From Acinetobacter sp. B51(2017) (GTDB lineage: Bacteria > Pseudomonadota > Gammaproteobacteria > Pseudomonadales > Moraxellaceae), in NCBI RefSeq assembly GCF_003711395.1, contig NZ_PJRJ01000007.1, positions 1-64,000 on the forward strand: a stretch of DNA of 64,000 nucleotides. The letters are read 5' to 3'. Of this stretch, positions 9,459 through 18,216 are shown one piece after another. Position 1 is the stretch's first letter. The number at the start of each line of letters is the position of its first letter. The position numbers and the translations under genes were made by a program. The notes under the pieces are model-generated. The model was not told where the DNA came from and searched no databases. It saw nothing but the letters and a program-made list of their open reading frames with translations.

Positions 9459-11531
9459 ATGATGGTACATATCCATTACAATCTCAGCCTAGTAACAGGT
9501 TCAGCGATTGTGGCTTTAGCAGTTTGTTATTTTGCCATTTCGATTGAACAGTTACTTTTTAAAGGCTTACGTAAAGAGCTAGAAAAAATCGTTTTGCTGG
9601 TCAGCGGAGCAACTTTAGGTGCTGCAATTTGGTGTATGCATTTTATGGGTATGCTCGCCTGTCATTTTCCTGCGCCTTATCATCTTGATTATACCTTAAC
9701 CACCTTATCTTATTTTATTGCCTTTGCCGCATCGACATTTGCGATTTGGCTCAACACGCGGCCACAGTTGTCGTGGGTGCGGTTAGTATTAGGCTCATTT
9801 GTCATGGGGTTAGCGATTACAGGCATGCACTATGTAGGTATGATGGGCTTGCTAGTCGAAGGGCATAAAGCCTATTACAATTTGCTGCTGGTATTGTTGT
9901 CAATCTTGATCGCCATTAGTGGTACAGGATTTACCTTTTGGCTGTCGTTTAAATATAAAAAAGTAGCTCAGCATAAAAAAATATTTCGTTTTACGCTGGC
10001 TTTACTGTTGGCGCTTTCTATTATTGGTATGCACTATGCAGGGATGGCCGCGGTCCAGTGGTATCCTGTCGAACATCATATCTTTAAAAGTTTGCTGGCC
10101 TCTGAGCAGGGCATCTTGCTATTTAGCGTTATTTTTATCACCAGCTTGATTTTATTTGCAGCTTTTGCGGTGGCGATTATGGATCAACGCCTAGAAGAGC
10201 GCAGCTTGCAATTATTTAAACTGAATCAACAGTTGGCTAATCAAGCTTTACTCGATAGCTTAACTCAGTTGCCAAACCGCTCATTTTTAAATGAATATGC
10301 CAAAACCTTATTTAGCTATCACCAGTATCATCATAAACTGGCTTTTTTATACATTGATTTAGATCAATTTAAAACCGTCAATGATGGCTTTGGGCATCAT
10401 GTGGGCGATCAATTGTTAGTGCAAATGACCACGCGTATTCATCGCAAATTATCTGAAAATGAAAAATTGCTGAGGATTGGTGGTGATGAATTTTTGCTGA
10501 TTATTGAACGTGCCAATATGGAGCATACCATTGAATTAGCTGAACAAATCTTAATGATCCTTCAAGAGCGCTTTTTAATCGCGTGGAAAGAAATTAATGT
10601 TTCAGCCAGTATTGGTATTGCCATGTATCCAGAACATGGGCAAAACTTGCAAGACCTGCTGATGAATGCAGATGCAGCCATGCTGACCTCCAAATTCCAA
10701 GGTCGTAATACCTACTCGGTTTATAACTATAGTCTTGATCAACAAGATGTAAAAAGCCAAAGTAAGCTGATTAATGATTTGTATAAAGCAGTCGAGGAGC
10801 AACAATTCGTACTGTTTTATCAACCTAAATTTACCTGTGCAGAGCAGCGTATTTGTGGGGTTGAAGCTTTAATTCGTTGGCAACACCCAAGCTTAGGTTT
10901 GCTTGGCCCAAATATGTTTATTAAAGGGGCTGAACAAACGGGTTTAATTATTCAAATGGGCTATTGGGTGATTGAAGAAGCCTTAAAACAAATCCAAAGT
11001 TGGGAAAAAATGGGGCGAGATTGCTTTCCGATTGCGGTGAATTTATCTGCAGTGCAGTTTGAGCATAAACATCTGTTTCGTACCTTGGAGCAATTATTCT
11101 ATAAATATCCAGTCAATCCGCAGCATTTAATGCTTGAGGTAACTGAGTCGACTGCCATGCATCATATTGAAAGTAGTATCCAAAGCTTTAAGCGCCTACG
11201 TGCTATGGGGATTCAATTGTCGATTGATGACTTTGGTACTGGACATTCGAGCTTCTTATATCTTAAAAATCTACCTGTGAATGAACTCAAAATTGATCGT
11301 GGTTTTATTCTCGATTTAACCGAAAACTCCAAAGATGAAATGATTGTCGAAAGTATCATTCAACTGGCGCGTAAATTGGGTTTATTGGTGACAGTGGAAG
11401 GTGTTGAGCATCAGCAGCAAGCGGATATTTTAAGTCGTTTAGGTTGTCAGCAACTACAAGGGTATTTATTGGCGCACCCCATGCCAGTTGACCAATTAGA
11501 AAGCAGATTTTTGCTCGATCTTAGCTCATAA
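9459..11531 (+). CDS. MHYT-GGDEF-EAL cyclic-di-GMP turnover protein
   Basis: Membrane protein of 690 aa predicted to make and/or break cyclic-di-GMP. Residues 1-235 hold about seven membrane helices with three MHYT-type repeats (MHFMGM, MHYVGM, MHYAGM); in the known family these are thought to bind copper and sense oxygen, CO or NO. A GGDEF domain follows (LTQLPNR near 267, intact GGDEF near 339), then an EAL domain (intact EALIRW near 468, DDFGTG near 589, KIDRGF). Both catalytic signatures look complete, so it may be bifunctional. The start is ATG 9459 or 9462, both with weak ribosome sites. It is transcribed alone, between prc and urtA. Confidence 0.93.
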   Translation: MMVHIHYNLSLVTGSAIVALAVCYFAISIEQLLFKGLRKELEKIVLLVSGATLGAAIWCMHFMGMLACHFPAPYHLDYTLTTLSYFIAFAASTFAIWLNTRPQLSWVRLVLGSFVMGLAITGMHYVGMMGLLVEGHKAYYNLLLVLLSILIAISGTGFTFWLSFKYKKVAQHKKIFRFTLALLLALSIIGMHYAGMAAVQWYPVEHHIFKSLLASEQGILLFSVIFITSLILFAAFAVAIMDQRLEERSLQLFKLNQQLANQALLDSLTQLPNRSFLNEYAKTLFSYHQYHHKLAFLYIDLDQFKTVNDGFGHHVGDQLLVQMTTRIHRKLSENEKLLRIGGDEFLLIIERANMEHTIELAEQILMILQERFLIAWKEINVSASIGIAMYPEHGQNLQDLLMNADAAMLTSKFQGRNTYSVYNYSLDQQDVKSQSKLINDLYKAVEEQQFVLFYQPKFTCAEQRICGVEALIRWQHPSLGLLGPNMFIKGAEQTGLIIQMGYWVIEEALKQIQSWEKMGRDCFPIAVNLSAVQFEHKHLFRTLEQLFYKYPVNPQHLMLEVTESTAMHHIESSIQSFKRLRAMGIQLSIDDFGTGHSSFLYLKNLPVNELKIDRGFILDLTENSKDEMIVESIIQLARKLGLLVTVEGVEHQQQADILSRLGCQQLQGYLLAHPMPVDQLESRFLLDLSS

Positions 11532-11656
11532 AAACAGAAACTGCCTAAAAAAAGCGCAGCCCTGCCAAGATTGTAATCGCTTAGATGCGCGATTTAGGTT
11601 CAGTGTGCTTGAGCAGTCATGATCTATCTAGCAGCGGGTTAAGCTGAGTTACCGCG

Positions 11657-11688
11657 ATGGTTTGATTTAACCATATGGCGATTTTTTT
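11657..11688 (+). terminator. Probable terminator of the MHYT-GGDEF-EAL gene
   Basis: A 6-bp stem, ATGGTT/AACCAT (11657-11662 with 11669-11674), can be extended imperfectly by CGC/GCG and is followed by seven T at 11682-11688. The stem is short, so confidence is moderate; it lies about 125 bp past the stop codon. Confidence 0.5.
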
Positions 11689-11758
11689 ATAATAAATATT
11701 TATTTTTCAAAATCTTAATTTAAAAATGATTTTAAATTTTGAGTTTGCTTTGTCACTT

Positions 11759-11774
11759 TGGCATAAAAATTGAA
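11759..11774 (+). promoter_or_regulatory. Possible sigma-54 promoter of the urt operon
   Basis: TGGCAT-N5-TTGAA has the GG and the 10-bp spacing to the -12 dinucleotide expected of a -24/-12 promoter, but the -12 GC reads GA. A start site about 10 bp downstream would leave a leader of roughly 35-40 nt before urtA. Urea transporter genes are commonly nitrogen-controlled in other bacteria. I saw no convincing NtrC site upstream, so this is tentative. Confidence 0.35.
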
Positions 11775-11820
11775 TTGACCCATCTAGAGAAAAACCAATA
11801 TCTAATGATGGGGATGGGTC

Positions 11821-13107
11821 ATGTGGCATAAACAAGTAGCAGCAAAATCATTCATGGCAACAGCAATCGCTGGAGCAATGTTGATGACAGGTTGTTCTAA
11901 ATCTGAAAATAATTCAACGCCGCCTGCTGACAGCAAAGTACCAGTCAGTGCAACAAGTGATGAGACGATTAAAGTCGGTATTTTGCATTCGCTGTCTGGC
12001 ACGATGGCGATTTCAGAAACTTCACTCAAAGATACTGCATTAATGACCATTAATGAAATTAATGCCAATGGTGGGGTCTTAGGTAAAAAACTAGAACCTG
12101 TGATTGTAGACCCTGCTTCAGATTGGCCATTGTTTGCTGAACGCGCCCGTCAGTTGGTGACTCAAGATAAAGTGGCGGTGATTTTTGGCGCATGGACATC
12201 CGTATCGCGTAAATCTGTTTTACCTGTGCTAGAAGAGCTCAATGCTTTAATGTTCTATCCTGTGCAATATGAAGGACAAGAACAATCTAAAAATATTTTC
12301 TACACTGGCGCAGCACCTAATCAGCAAGCTATTCCTGCTGTGGAATATTTAATGAGTGATGAAGGTGGCAAAGCAGAGCGTTTTGTCTTGTTAGGCACAG
12401 ATTATGTTTATCCACGTACCACCAATAAAATTTTACGTGCCTTCTTAACCTCTAAGGGCGTGGCTGATGCCGACATTATGGAAGAATACACCCCATTTGG
12501 GCATAGCAATTACCAAACTATTGTAGGCAATATTAAAAAATTCTCGGCAGCTAAAAAGACTGCGGTGATTTCCACCATTAATGGCGATTCTAACGTGCCA
12601 TTTTACCGTGAGTTAGGGAATCAAGGCATTAAAGCGTCTGATCTTCCTGTGATGGCATTTTCGGTTGGCGAAGAAGAACTACGAGGGATTGATAGCAAAC
12701 CATTGGTGGGGCATTTAGCGGCATGGAACTATTTTATGTCGGTCAAGAATCCTGCTAATACAGAATTTGTAAATAAATACAAACAATTTGCAGTGCAATA
12801 TAAGCTGCCCAATGCCAATAAGGTTGTGACTAACGACCCAATGGAAGCCACTTATGTGGGTATTCATATGTGGAAGCAAGCAGTTGAAAAAGCAGGTTCA
12901 ACACAGGTCGATCAAGTCCGTGACGCTATGAAGGGGCAAACTTTTGCAGCACCATCGGGTTATACCCTAAAAATGGATCAAGACAATCATCACCTGCATA
13001 AACCAGTGATGATTGGTGAAATTCGTGCCGATGGTCAATTTGATATTGTCTACAAAACGCCAAATACCATCGCTGCCGAGCCATGGAGTCCGTACATCCC
13101 AAAATAA
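11821..13107 (+). CDS. urtA: Urea ABC transporter, substrate-binding lipoprotein
   Basis: Captures urea (family also includes short-chain amides) in the periplasm and delivers it to UrtBC. It is 428 aa with a lipoprotein signal ending LMTGC, so Cys25 is the likely lipidated residue. The mature protein has the type I binding-protein fold typical of UrtA: IKVGILHSLSGTMAISE, then DWPLFAERARQL, FGAWTSVSRKSVLPVLE and FYPVQYEGQE, all hallmarks of the urea/amide group rather than branched-chain amino acid binding proteins. It is the first gene of urtABCDE. A hairpin with a T-run lies between it and urtB and may let it be made in excess. Confidence 0.95.
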   Translation: MWHKQVAAKSFMATAIAGAMLMTGCSKSENNSTPPADSKVPVSATSDETIKVGILHSLSGTMAISETSLKDTALMTINEINANGGVLGKKLEPVIVDPASDWPLFAERARQLVTQDKVAVIFGAWTSVSRKSVLPVLEELNALMFYPVQYEGQEQSKNIFYTGAAPNQQAIPAVEYLMSDEGGKAERFVLLGTDYVYPRTTNKILRAFLTSKGVADADIMEEYTPFGHSNYQTIVGNIKKFSAAKKTAVISTINGDSNVPFYRELGNQGIKASDLPVMAFSVGEEELRGIDSKPLVGHLAAWNYFMSVKNPANTEFVNKYKQFAVQYKLPNANKVVTNDPMEATYVGIHMWKQAVEKAGSTQVDQVRDAMKGQTFAAPSGYTLKMDQDNHHLHKPVMIGEIRADGQFDIVYKTPNTIAAEPWSPYIPK

Positions 13108-13117
13108 GTTCAACCTC

Positions 13118-13144
13118 AGCTCATCGCCATGCCATGAGCTTTTT
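13118..13144 (+). terminator. Terminator-like hairpin between urtA and urtB
   Basis: AGCTCAT (13118-13124) pairs perfectly with ATGAGCT (13134-13140), loop 9 nt, followed by TTTTT. Placed inside the operon directly after the binding-protein gene, it is probably a partial terminator or an mRNA-stabilising 3' hairpin that favours urtA over the membrane components. Confidence 0.65.
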
Positions 13145-13172
13145 ATACAGCATTTTTTAGAGGGGATTTGGG

Positions 13173-14786
13173 ATGTTTAAACAGTATTTTTTCGCCTTTT
13201 TTTTAGCATTGAGTGGTGTTTTGAGTAGCCCAGTTTGGGCTGAAAAGAACAGCATACAAGCACAGGCGGCAGCTGACCCAATACAACAATTTGTACAGGC
13301 AGATTTTAATCAACGCCGTGCTTTACTTAATCAATGGCCAGGCAGTGTAGAACAGTTGGATCAACTGGTGAATTTTATTGAAAAAGATCAGTTATATAGC
13401 GATAGCCAAGGGCAAACTTATATTTTAGAGCATGAAGAAACGCTAAAAAATTATCCAAGTCAAAGCGTTGTTGCAACATGGCCAAGTGATTTAAGCCAAG
13501 TCACTTTAGTCAATACTTTACGTAAAGCCCTGAGCTTTGCGCAGGCACAAGTGAAATTAAAATCTACAGATGCCAAACAGCGTCTTGCTGCGATTGATAT
13601 TTTAGAAAACAACTTAAATGAATTAGATGTTGCACAGATTAATGCCCTGTATTTACAAGAAAAAAATAATAAAGTCAAAGATCGTTTGGCGCAGCTGAAA
13701 GCCCGTTTGGATTTTAACCAAACTGATGTTTTGGCCAAGATTCAAGCCGTGAATGTATTAGCCGAATCGAGTCGTCCTGATGTATTGGCATTGATGGAGC
13801 AAGAATTACAACAAAGCCACTTACATCCAGAATTAGCAGCAGCCTTGAGTGCGGCACAAAGCAGTATTAAAACCCGTATTCAAGCTAGTGAATGGACAGG
13901 GCATATTTTCTCAGGTTTCAGTACCGCCAGTATTTTGCTGCTTGCCGCGTTAGGCTTGGCAATTACCTATGGTTTGCTTGGCGTGATTAATATGGCACAT
14001 GGCGAGCTGATCATGATTGGTGCCTATACCACCTATGTAGTGCAAAGCCTGTTTAAAAGTTATTTGGGCAGTTATGTGGATTGGTATCTATTGGCTGCAA
14101 TTCCAGCTGCATTTTTGGTGAGCTGTTTAATTGGCATGCTGATTGAACGTACCGTGATTCGACCTTTATATGGACGTCAATTAGAAACCTTATTGGCCAC
14201 TTTTGGCGTGAGTTTAATTCTGATGCAATTGGTGCGCATGACTTTTGGCGCACAAAACGTCGAGGTATCCAATATTGCATGGCTGTCAGGCGGGATTGCA
14301 CTGACCCCAAGTCTGATGCTGCCGTATAACCGGATTGCCATTATTGTATTTACTGTGGCGGTACTTTTATTGCTGGTTTATCTACTCCATAAAACCCGTT
14401 TTGGTCTATTTGTACGTGCTGTCACGCAAAACCGCCAAATGGCGCGCGCCGTGGGCATTCGTTCGAGCCGCATTGACATGATGGCCTTTGGTTTAGGCTC
14501 AGGCTTAGCCGGTCTTGCCGGCTGTGCCTTAGCGCAAGTCGGTAATGTCGGTCCGGATTTAGGTCAAAACTATATTATTGATGCCTTCCTTGTGGTGGTG
14601 GTTGGTGGTGTAGGACAAGTCTTAGGCGCGGTCTTGGCAGCATTGGGCTTAGGCATTAGTGGCACAGTTTTGGAAATTGGTATGGGCGCAGTGCTCGCTA
14701 AAATCTTATTACTGGTGTTGGTGATTTTATTTATTCAAAAACGTCCGCAAGGCTTGTTTGCGATTAAAGGTCGATTTGTGGAGTAA
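13173..14786 (+). CDS. urtB: Urea ABC transporter, permease UrtB
   Basis: Inner-membrane channel subunit, LivH-type. The 537-aa protein has a signal peptide (about 1-23, ending VWA) and a long periplasmic helical domain of roughly 220 residues, a feature of UrtB proteins. The membrane permease follows from about residue 245 (LGLAITYGLLGVINMAHGE, then GMLIERTVIRPLYGR). The conserved cytoplasmic loop is present as TRFGLFVRAVTQNRQMARAVG in shorter pieces near residues 410-430. The ATG at 13173 is preceded by AGAGGGGATTTGGG. It is followed by urtC after 5 bp. Confidence 0.95.
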   Translation: MFKQYFFAFFLALSGVLSSPVWAEKNSIQAQAAADPIQQFVQADFNQRRALLNQWPGSVEQLDQLVNFIEKDQLYSDSQGQTYILEHEETLKNYPSQSVVATWPSDLSQVTLVNTLRKALSFAQAQVKLKSTDAKQRLAAIDILENNLNELDVAQINALYLQEKNNKVKDRLAQLKARLDFNQTDVLAKIQAVNVLAESSRPDVLALMEQELQQSHLHPELAAALSAAQSSIKTRIQASEWTGHIFSGFSTASILLLAALGLAITYGLLGVINMAHGELIMIGAYTTYVVQSLFKSYLGSYVDWYLLAAIPAAFLVSCLIGMLIERTVIRPLYGRQLETLLATFGVSLILMQLVRMTFGAQNVEVSNIAWLSGGIALTPSLMLPYNRIAIIVFTVAVLLLLVYLLHKTRFGLFVRAVTQNRQMARAVGIRSSRIDMMAFGLGSGLAGLAGCALAQVGNVGPDLGQNYIIDAFLVVVVGGVGQVLGAVLAALGLGISGTVLEIGMGAVLAKILLLVLVILFIQKRPQGLFAIKGRFVE

Positions 14787-14791
14787 CAAGC

Positions 14792-15925
14792 ATGAAAACA
14801 GAAACTTTAACTCCACAACCACCATCTTTAGATTTAAACAGTCGACCACGCGGTATTTATGGTTTGCTCGGTAATCAACCAATCAGCGCTGCGGCAATTG
14901 CCGTGTGTTTTACCGTGTTGTTATTAATGCCGTGGCTACATTTATTACCGAGCGATTCAAGCTTTTACCTATCCGCCTATTGGGTCACTTTAATTGGCAA
15001 GATTATGTGCTTGGCATTGGTAGCCTTAGCCCTAGATTTAGTTTGGGGTTATGCCGGCATTTTAAGTTTAGGGCATGGCTTGTATTTTGCCTTAGGTGGT
15101 TATGCCTTTGGTATGTATTTAATGCGTGAATCGGCAGGCAATGATCTACCTGATTTTATGCGCTTTTTAAGTTGGAATGAGCTGCCATGGTATTGGGTTG
15201 GCACAGAATATATCGCTTGGGCTTTGTTGCTGGTGGTATTAGTACCAGGCTTAGTGGCCTTTATTTTTGGTTATTTTGCCTTTCGTTCCAAAATTAAAGG
15301 GGTGTACTTTTCTATTATTACCCAAGCCATGACCTTTGCAGCAGCATTACTGTTCTTTAGAAACGAAACTGGTTTTGGGGGCAATAATGGCTTTACAGGT
15401 TTTAGCACGATTTTAGGCATGGATATTAGCTCGGCTCCGATGCGCGCAAGCTTGTGCTTTTTAACAGCATTGTTGTTATTGCTGTGTTTTATTGGCTTAC
15501 GGCATCTCATGAATCAACCCTATGGACGGGTGCTGGGTGCTATTCGTGACAGTGAAAACCGCCTGCAATATTTAGGCTACCGCACGCTTTGGTACAAATT
15601 ATCTGCTTGGGTACTCTCGGCAGTGATTGCAGGCATAGCAGGCGCGTTATACGTGCCGCAAGCTGGCATTATTAACCCAAGTGAAATGAATCCAGTCAAT
15701 TCTATTGAAATGGCAGTTTGGGTGGCAGCGGGTGGGCGCGGCACTTTAATTGGGCCAATTTTAGGTGCTGGTTTAATCAATGGCGTTAAGACCTATTTTA
15801 CCGTGGCAGCACCAGAATTTTGGCTGCTGATTTTAGGTGCACTATTTATTGTGGTAACGCTATTTTTACCTAAAGGCGTGATTGGTTTATTGGATCGTTT
15901 TAAAAAGAATAAGGAAGATGTCTAA
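14792..15925 (+). CDS. urtC: Urea ABC transporter, permease UrtC
   Basis: Second permease, LivM-type, of 377 aa with about nine or ten membrane helices. Characteristic pieces are LDLVWGYAGILSLGHGLYF near residues 80-98, KGVYFSIITQAMT, FGGNNGFTGF, and the EAA-like loop GRVLGAIRDSENRLQYLGY near 245. It pairs with UrtB to form the pore. Its TAA stop overlaps the urtD start by one base, which argues for translational coupling. Confidence 0.95.
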   Translation: MKTETLTPQPPSLDLNSRPRGIYGLLGNQPISAAAIAVCFTVLLLMPWLHLLPSDSSFYLSAYWVTLIGKIMCLALVALALDLVWGYAGILSLGHGLYFALGGYAFGMYLMRESAGNDLPDFMRFLSWNELPWYWVGTEYIAWALLLVVLVPGLVAFIFGYFAFRSKIKGVYFSIITQAMTFAAALLFFRNETGFGGNNGFTGFSTILGMDISSAPMRASLCFLTALLLLLCFIGLRHLMNQPYGRVLGAIRDSENRLQYLGYRTLWYKLSAWVLSAVIAGIAGALYVPQAGIINPSEMNPVNSIEMAVWVAAGGRGTLIGPILGAGLINGVKTYFTVAAPEFWLLILGALFIVVTLFLPKGVIGLLDRFKKNKEDV

Positions 15926-16743
15926 TGTTGGCACAAGAACAACAACATGGTGGTCATGCAGCAGAAGGCTATGGTCGTCCTAAACCCCAAGGTGCGGACT
16001 TTAGTCATGGCGTAGCTTTATATTTAGAAAAAGTCAGTGTTTGGTTTGATTCCTTTCGGGCACTGAATGATTTGTCGCTTTATATTAATGAAGGCGAATT
16101 GCGCTGCATTATTGGCCCCAATGGCGCAGGTAAAACCACGCTGATGGATGTAATCACGGGTAAAACCCGTCCTACAGAAGGATCGGCATTTTTTGGGCAA
16201 AACTACGATTTAGCGAAAATGAGTACTGAGCAAATTGCTGAAGCGGGAGTTGGGCGAAAATTCCAAAAACCGACAGTATTTGAAAATTTTAGCGTAATGG
16301 AAAATTTACTTCTTGCTGCACCCAAAGATAAACGGGTGAAAAAAAGCTTGTTTAGCCGCTTAAGTAGTGAGGCACAAGCTGCTTTAGATGCTTCTCTCCA
16401 GCAAATTCGGCTACAAGAATTTGTCAATAAACCCGCAGGCTTACTGTCACATGGGCAAAAACAGTGGTTAGAAATTGGCATGTTGCTGATGCAGCAACCC
16501 CAACTCATTTTATTAGATGAGCCTGTAGCTGGAATGACCGATGCCGAAACCGAACGCACCGCAGAACTGTGTTTAGAGCTGAAAAAAAATCATACCTTAA
16601 TTGTGGTGGAACATGACATGAGCTTTATTGACACCATTAGTGAAAAAGTCACCGTGTTAGCTCAAGGGGCAATTTTAGCCGAAGGTACTTTGGCAGAAGT
16701 GCAAGCCAATGAAGATGTCATTGAAAAATATTTAGGACGTTAA
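15925..16743 (+). CDS. urtD: Urea ABC transporter, ATPase UrtD
   Basis: Cytoplasmic ATP-hydrolysing subunit, LivG-type, 272 aa. Walker A is GPNGAGKTT near residue 64, the signature loop is LSHGQKQWLEIG, Walker B is LILLDEPVAGMTD, and the switch histidine is in VVEHDMSF. The first 30 or so residues (MLAQEQQHGGHAAEGYG...) are a polar His/Gln/Gly-rich extension ahead of the ATPase fold. The start overlaps the urtC stop (TAATG), so the extension is probably genuinely translated. LSHGQ in place of LSGGQ is usual in this subfamily. Confidence 0.95.
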   Translation: MLAQEQQHGGHAAEGYGRPKPQGADFSHGVALYLEKVSVWFDSFRALNDLSLYINEGELRCIIGPNGAGKTTLMDVITGKTRPTEGSAFFGQNYDLAKMSTEQIAEAGVGRKFQKPTVFENFSVMENLLLAAPKDKRVKKSLFSRLSSEAQAALDASLQQIRLQEFVNKPAGLLSHGQKQWLEIGMLLMQQPQLILLDEPVAGMTDAETERTAELCLELKKNHTLIVVEHDMSFIDTISEKVTVLAQGAILAEGTLAEVQANEDVIEKYLGR

Positions 16744-16753
16744 GGAGACAGTC

Positions 16754-17452
16754 ATGTTAGAAGTCAAAGACGTCAATCAGTTTTATGGGGGGAGTCATAT
16801 TTTACGTGATGTGTCATTGACTGCACCCATTGGTGAGTGTTCGGTAGTGCTTGGGCGCAATGGGGTAGGCAAAACCACCTTGCTTAAATGTTTAATGGGA
16901 ATTTTACCGATTAAATCAGGGCAAATTTTGCTAGATGGACAAGATATTTCTAAACTCAGTCCTGAACAAAGAGTGCGTGCAGGCTTGGCTTATGTACCGC
17001 AAGGACGGGATATTTTTTCGACGCTCACAGTAGAAGAAAATATTTTAATTGGCATGGCCAAATTTAACAGTAAAAAAGCCAAGCAGGTGCCAAGTCATTT
17101 ATACGAAATTTTTCCAATATTAGAAGAAATGAAATATCGCCGTGGTGGGGACTTGTCGGGTGGTCAGCAACAACAGCTGGCAATTGCGCGTGCTTTAGCC
17201 TCTGAACCCAAAGTTTTAATTTTAGATGAGCCGACAGAGGGGATTCAGCCGTCGATTATTAAAGATATTGGGCGTGTTATTGAATGTTTAACACAGAGTA
17301 GCAAAATGTCGATTATTTTAGTTGAACAATTTTACGATTTTGCGGAACAGTTGGCAGATAATTATACGGTTATGGAAAGAGGTCAAGTTGTTGATCAAGG
17401 TCAAGGGCGAGAAATGCCAAATAAAGGGATTCGTGATTTGGTGGCTATTTAG
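16754..17452 (+). CDS. urtE: Urea ABC transporter, ATPase UrtE
   Basis: Second ATPase, LivF-type, 232 aa. Walker A is GRNGVGKTTLLK near residue 34, the signature is LSGGQQQQLAIARAL, Walker B is VLILDEPTEGIQPSI, and the switch region is VEQFYDFA, with Gln where many ATPases have His; UrtE/LivF proteins often differ here. It starts 10 bp after urtD behind a TAAGGAGACAGTC ribosome site and ends the operon ahead of two hairpins. No urease genes follow in this window. Confidence 0.95.
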   Translation: MLEVKDVNQFYGGSHILRDVSLTAPIGECSVVLGRNGVGKTTLLKCLMGILPIKSGQILLDGQDISKLSPEQRVRAGLAYVPQGRDIFSTLTVEENILIGMAKFNSKKAKQVPSHLYEIFPILEEMKYRRGGDLSGGQQQQLAIARALASEPKVLILDEPTEGIQPSIIKDIGRVIECLTQSSKMSIILVEQFYDFAEQLADNYTVMERGQVVDQGQGREMPNKGIRDLVAI

Positions 17453-17506
17453 AATAATAAAAATACATATGATCGGTTTAAGCTGAAAAAACATACCAAA
17501 TTGATG

Positions 17507-17535
17507 CTAATCTGAGCAGATTAGTTGGTTTTTTT
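17507..17535 (+). terminator. urtE terminator
   Basis: A 7-bp stem CTAATCT/AGATTAG (17507-17513 with 17518-17524, loop GAGC) with a further TTGG and then seven T at 17529-17535. It lies about 55 bp after the urtE stop codon. Confidence 0.75.
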
Positions 17536-17540
17536 ATCTG

Positions 17541-17578
17541 TCGCCTTGTACCATTTATCGGGTGGAAGGCGATTTTTT
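17541..17578 (+). terminator. Second hairpin with T-run before the pilin operon
   Basis: TCGCCTT (17541-17547) pairs with AAGGCGA (17566-17572), with CCA/TGG pairing inside the loop, followed by six T. It sits directly behind the urtE terminator, giving two tandem terminators that insulate urt from the pilin operon, or a small transcribed element between them. Confidence 0.55.
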
Positions 17579-17700
17579 ATTTTATGTGGATAGCGATAAT
17601 TAAAAAATGTGTGATGAGGTATACATTATTTAAAAAAATAGTGTAAATTTCAACTATTTTATTTGTGCTAATCTCTCGCCTTAAAGCATCAACCTCATTT

Positions 17701-18216
17701 ATGAATTTAAGGTCGGCACATTTGAAGCAAGCTCTCTGCTCAGCACATAAAATCCGTGGATTTACCCTGATTGAGTTAATGGTAACATTAACTGTATTGG
17801 CAATTATTACCATGATTGCGACCCCGTCTTTGGCCAGTGCTTTAGAAAATCAAAAACTCAAACAGGCAGCGCTGGAGCTGAAAATTGCTTTGCAGCAAGC
17901 GCGTAGTCAAGCATTATTAACCAGTAGCGAACATGCACTGTGTCTTGATGTGGCGGGAATGACGCAGGCCAGTTGTGCCCAAGCCTTACAGCATGTACAA
18001 AATTTAAATAGCCTACAGCAAAACAATAAGACCACGTTGCTGGCGCTAGATTCTAAAGTTTCACTTAAAAATGCGAGTGCGACAGTTTTTGTCTTTAGTC
18101 CGCAAGGCTATACCATTGAGCAGAGCATAACCTTATGTGCGGGTGCACGTTCTTATACGATTCAGGTATATATGCCAGGTCATGTGGAGATGTTACAAGG
18201 GAATGCTTGTTCATGA
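17701..18216 (+). CDS. fimU: Type IV minor pilin, GspH/FimT family
   Basis: Minor pilin that helps prime pilus assembly in the inner membrane and periplasm. The class III leader is cut in IRG-FTLIELMV, so the mature protein begins Phe and has Glu5; a hydrophobic helix of about 20 residues follows. The rest fits a GspH/FimU head (KLKQAALELKIALQQARSQA). The longest frame starts with a GTG at 17665, which I reject. ATG 17701 gives a 20-residue leader, and TTG 17722, preceded by AAGG, would give 13. It is the first gene of the operon and overlaps pilV by 4 bp (ATGA). Confidence 0.88.
   Translation: MNLRSAHLKQALCSAHKIRGFTLIELMVTLTVLAIITMIATPSLASALENQKLKQAALELKIALQQARSQALLTSSEHALCLDVAGMTQASCAQALQHVQNLNSLQQNNKTTLLALDSKVSLKNASATVFVFSPQGYTIEQSITLCAGARSYTIQVYMPGHVEMLQGNACS

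Larger units (their letters stand above)
11532..11820. other. Intergenic region between the c-di-GMP gene and urtA
   Basis: 289 bp with no reading frame. It holds a terminator-like hairpin near 11657 and an AT-rich block at about 11680-11750. A sigma-54-like element at 11759-11774 sits ahead of urtA. Confidence 0.6.

Noticed and set aside
9335..9547. Small gene upstream of and overlapping the MHYT protein
   Set aside because: The frame has no ribosome site, no recognisable features and overlaps the well-supported start of the larger gene.
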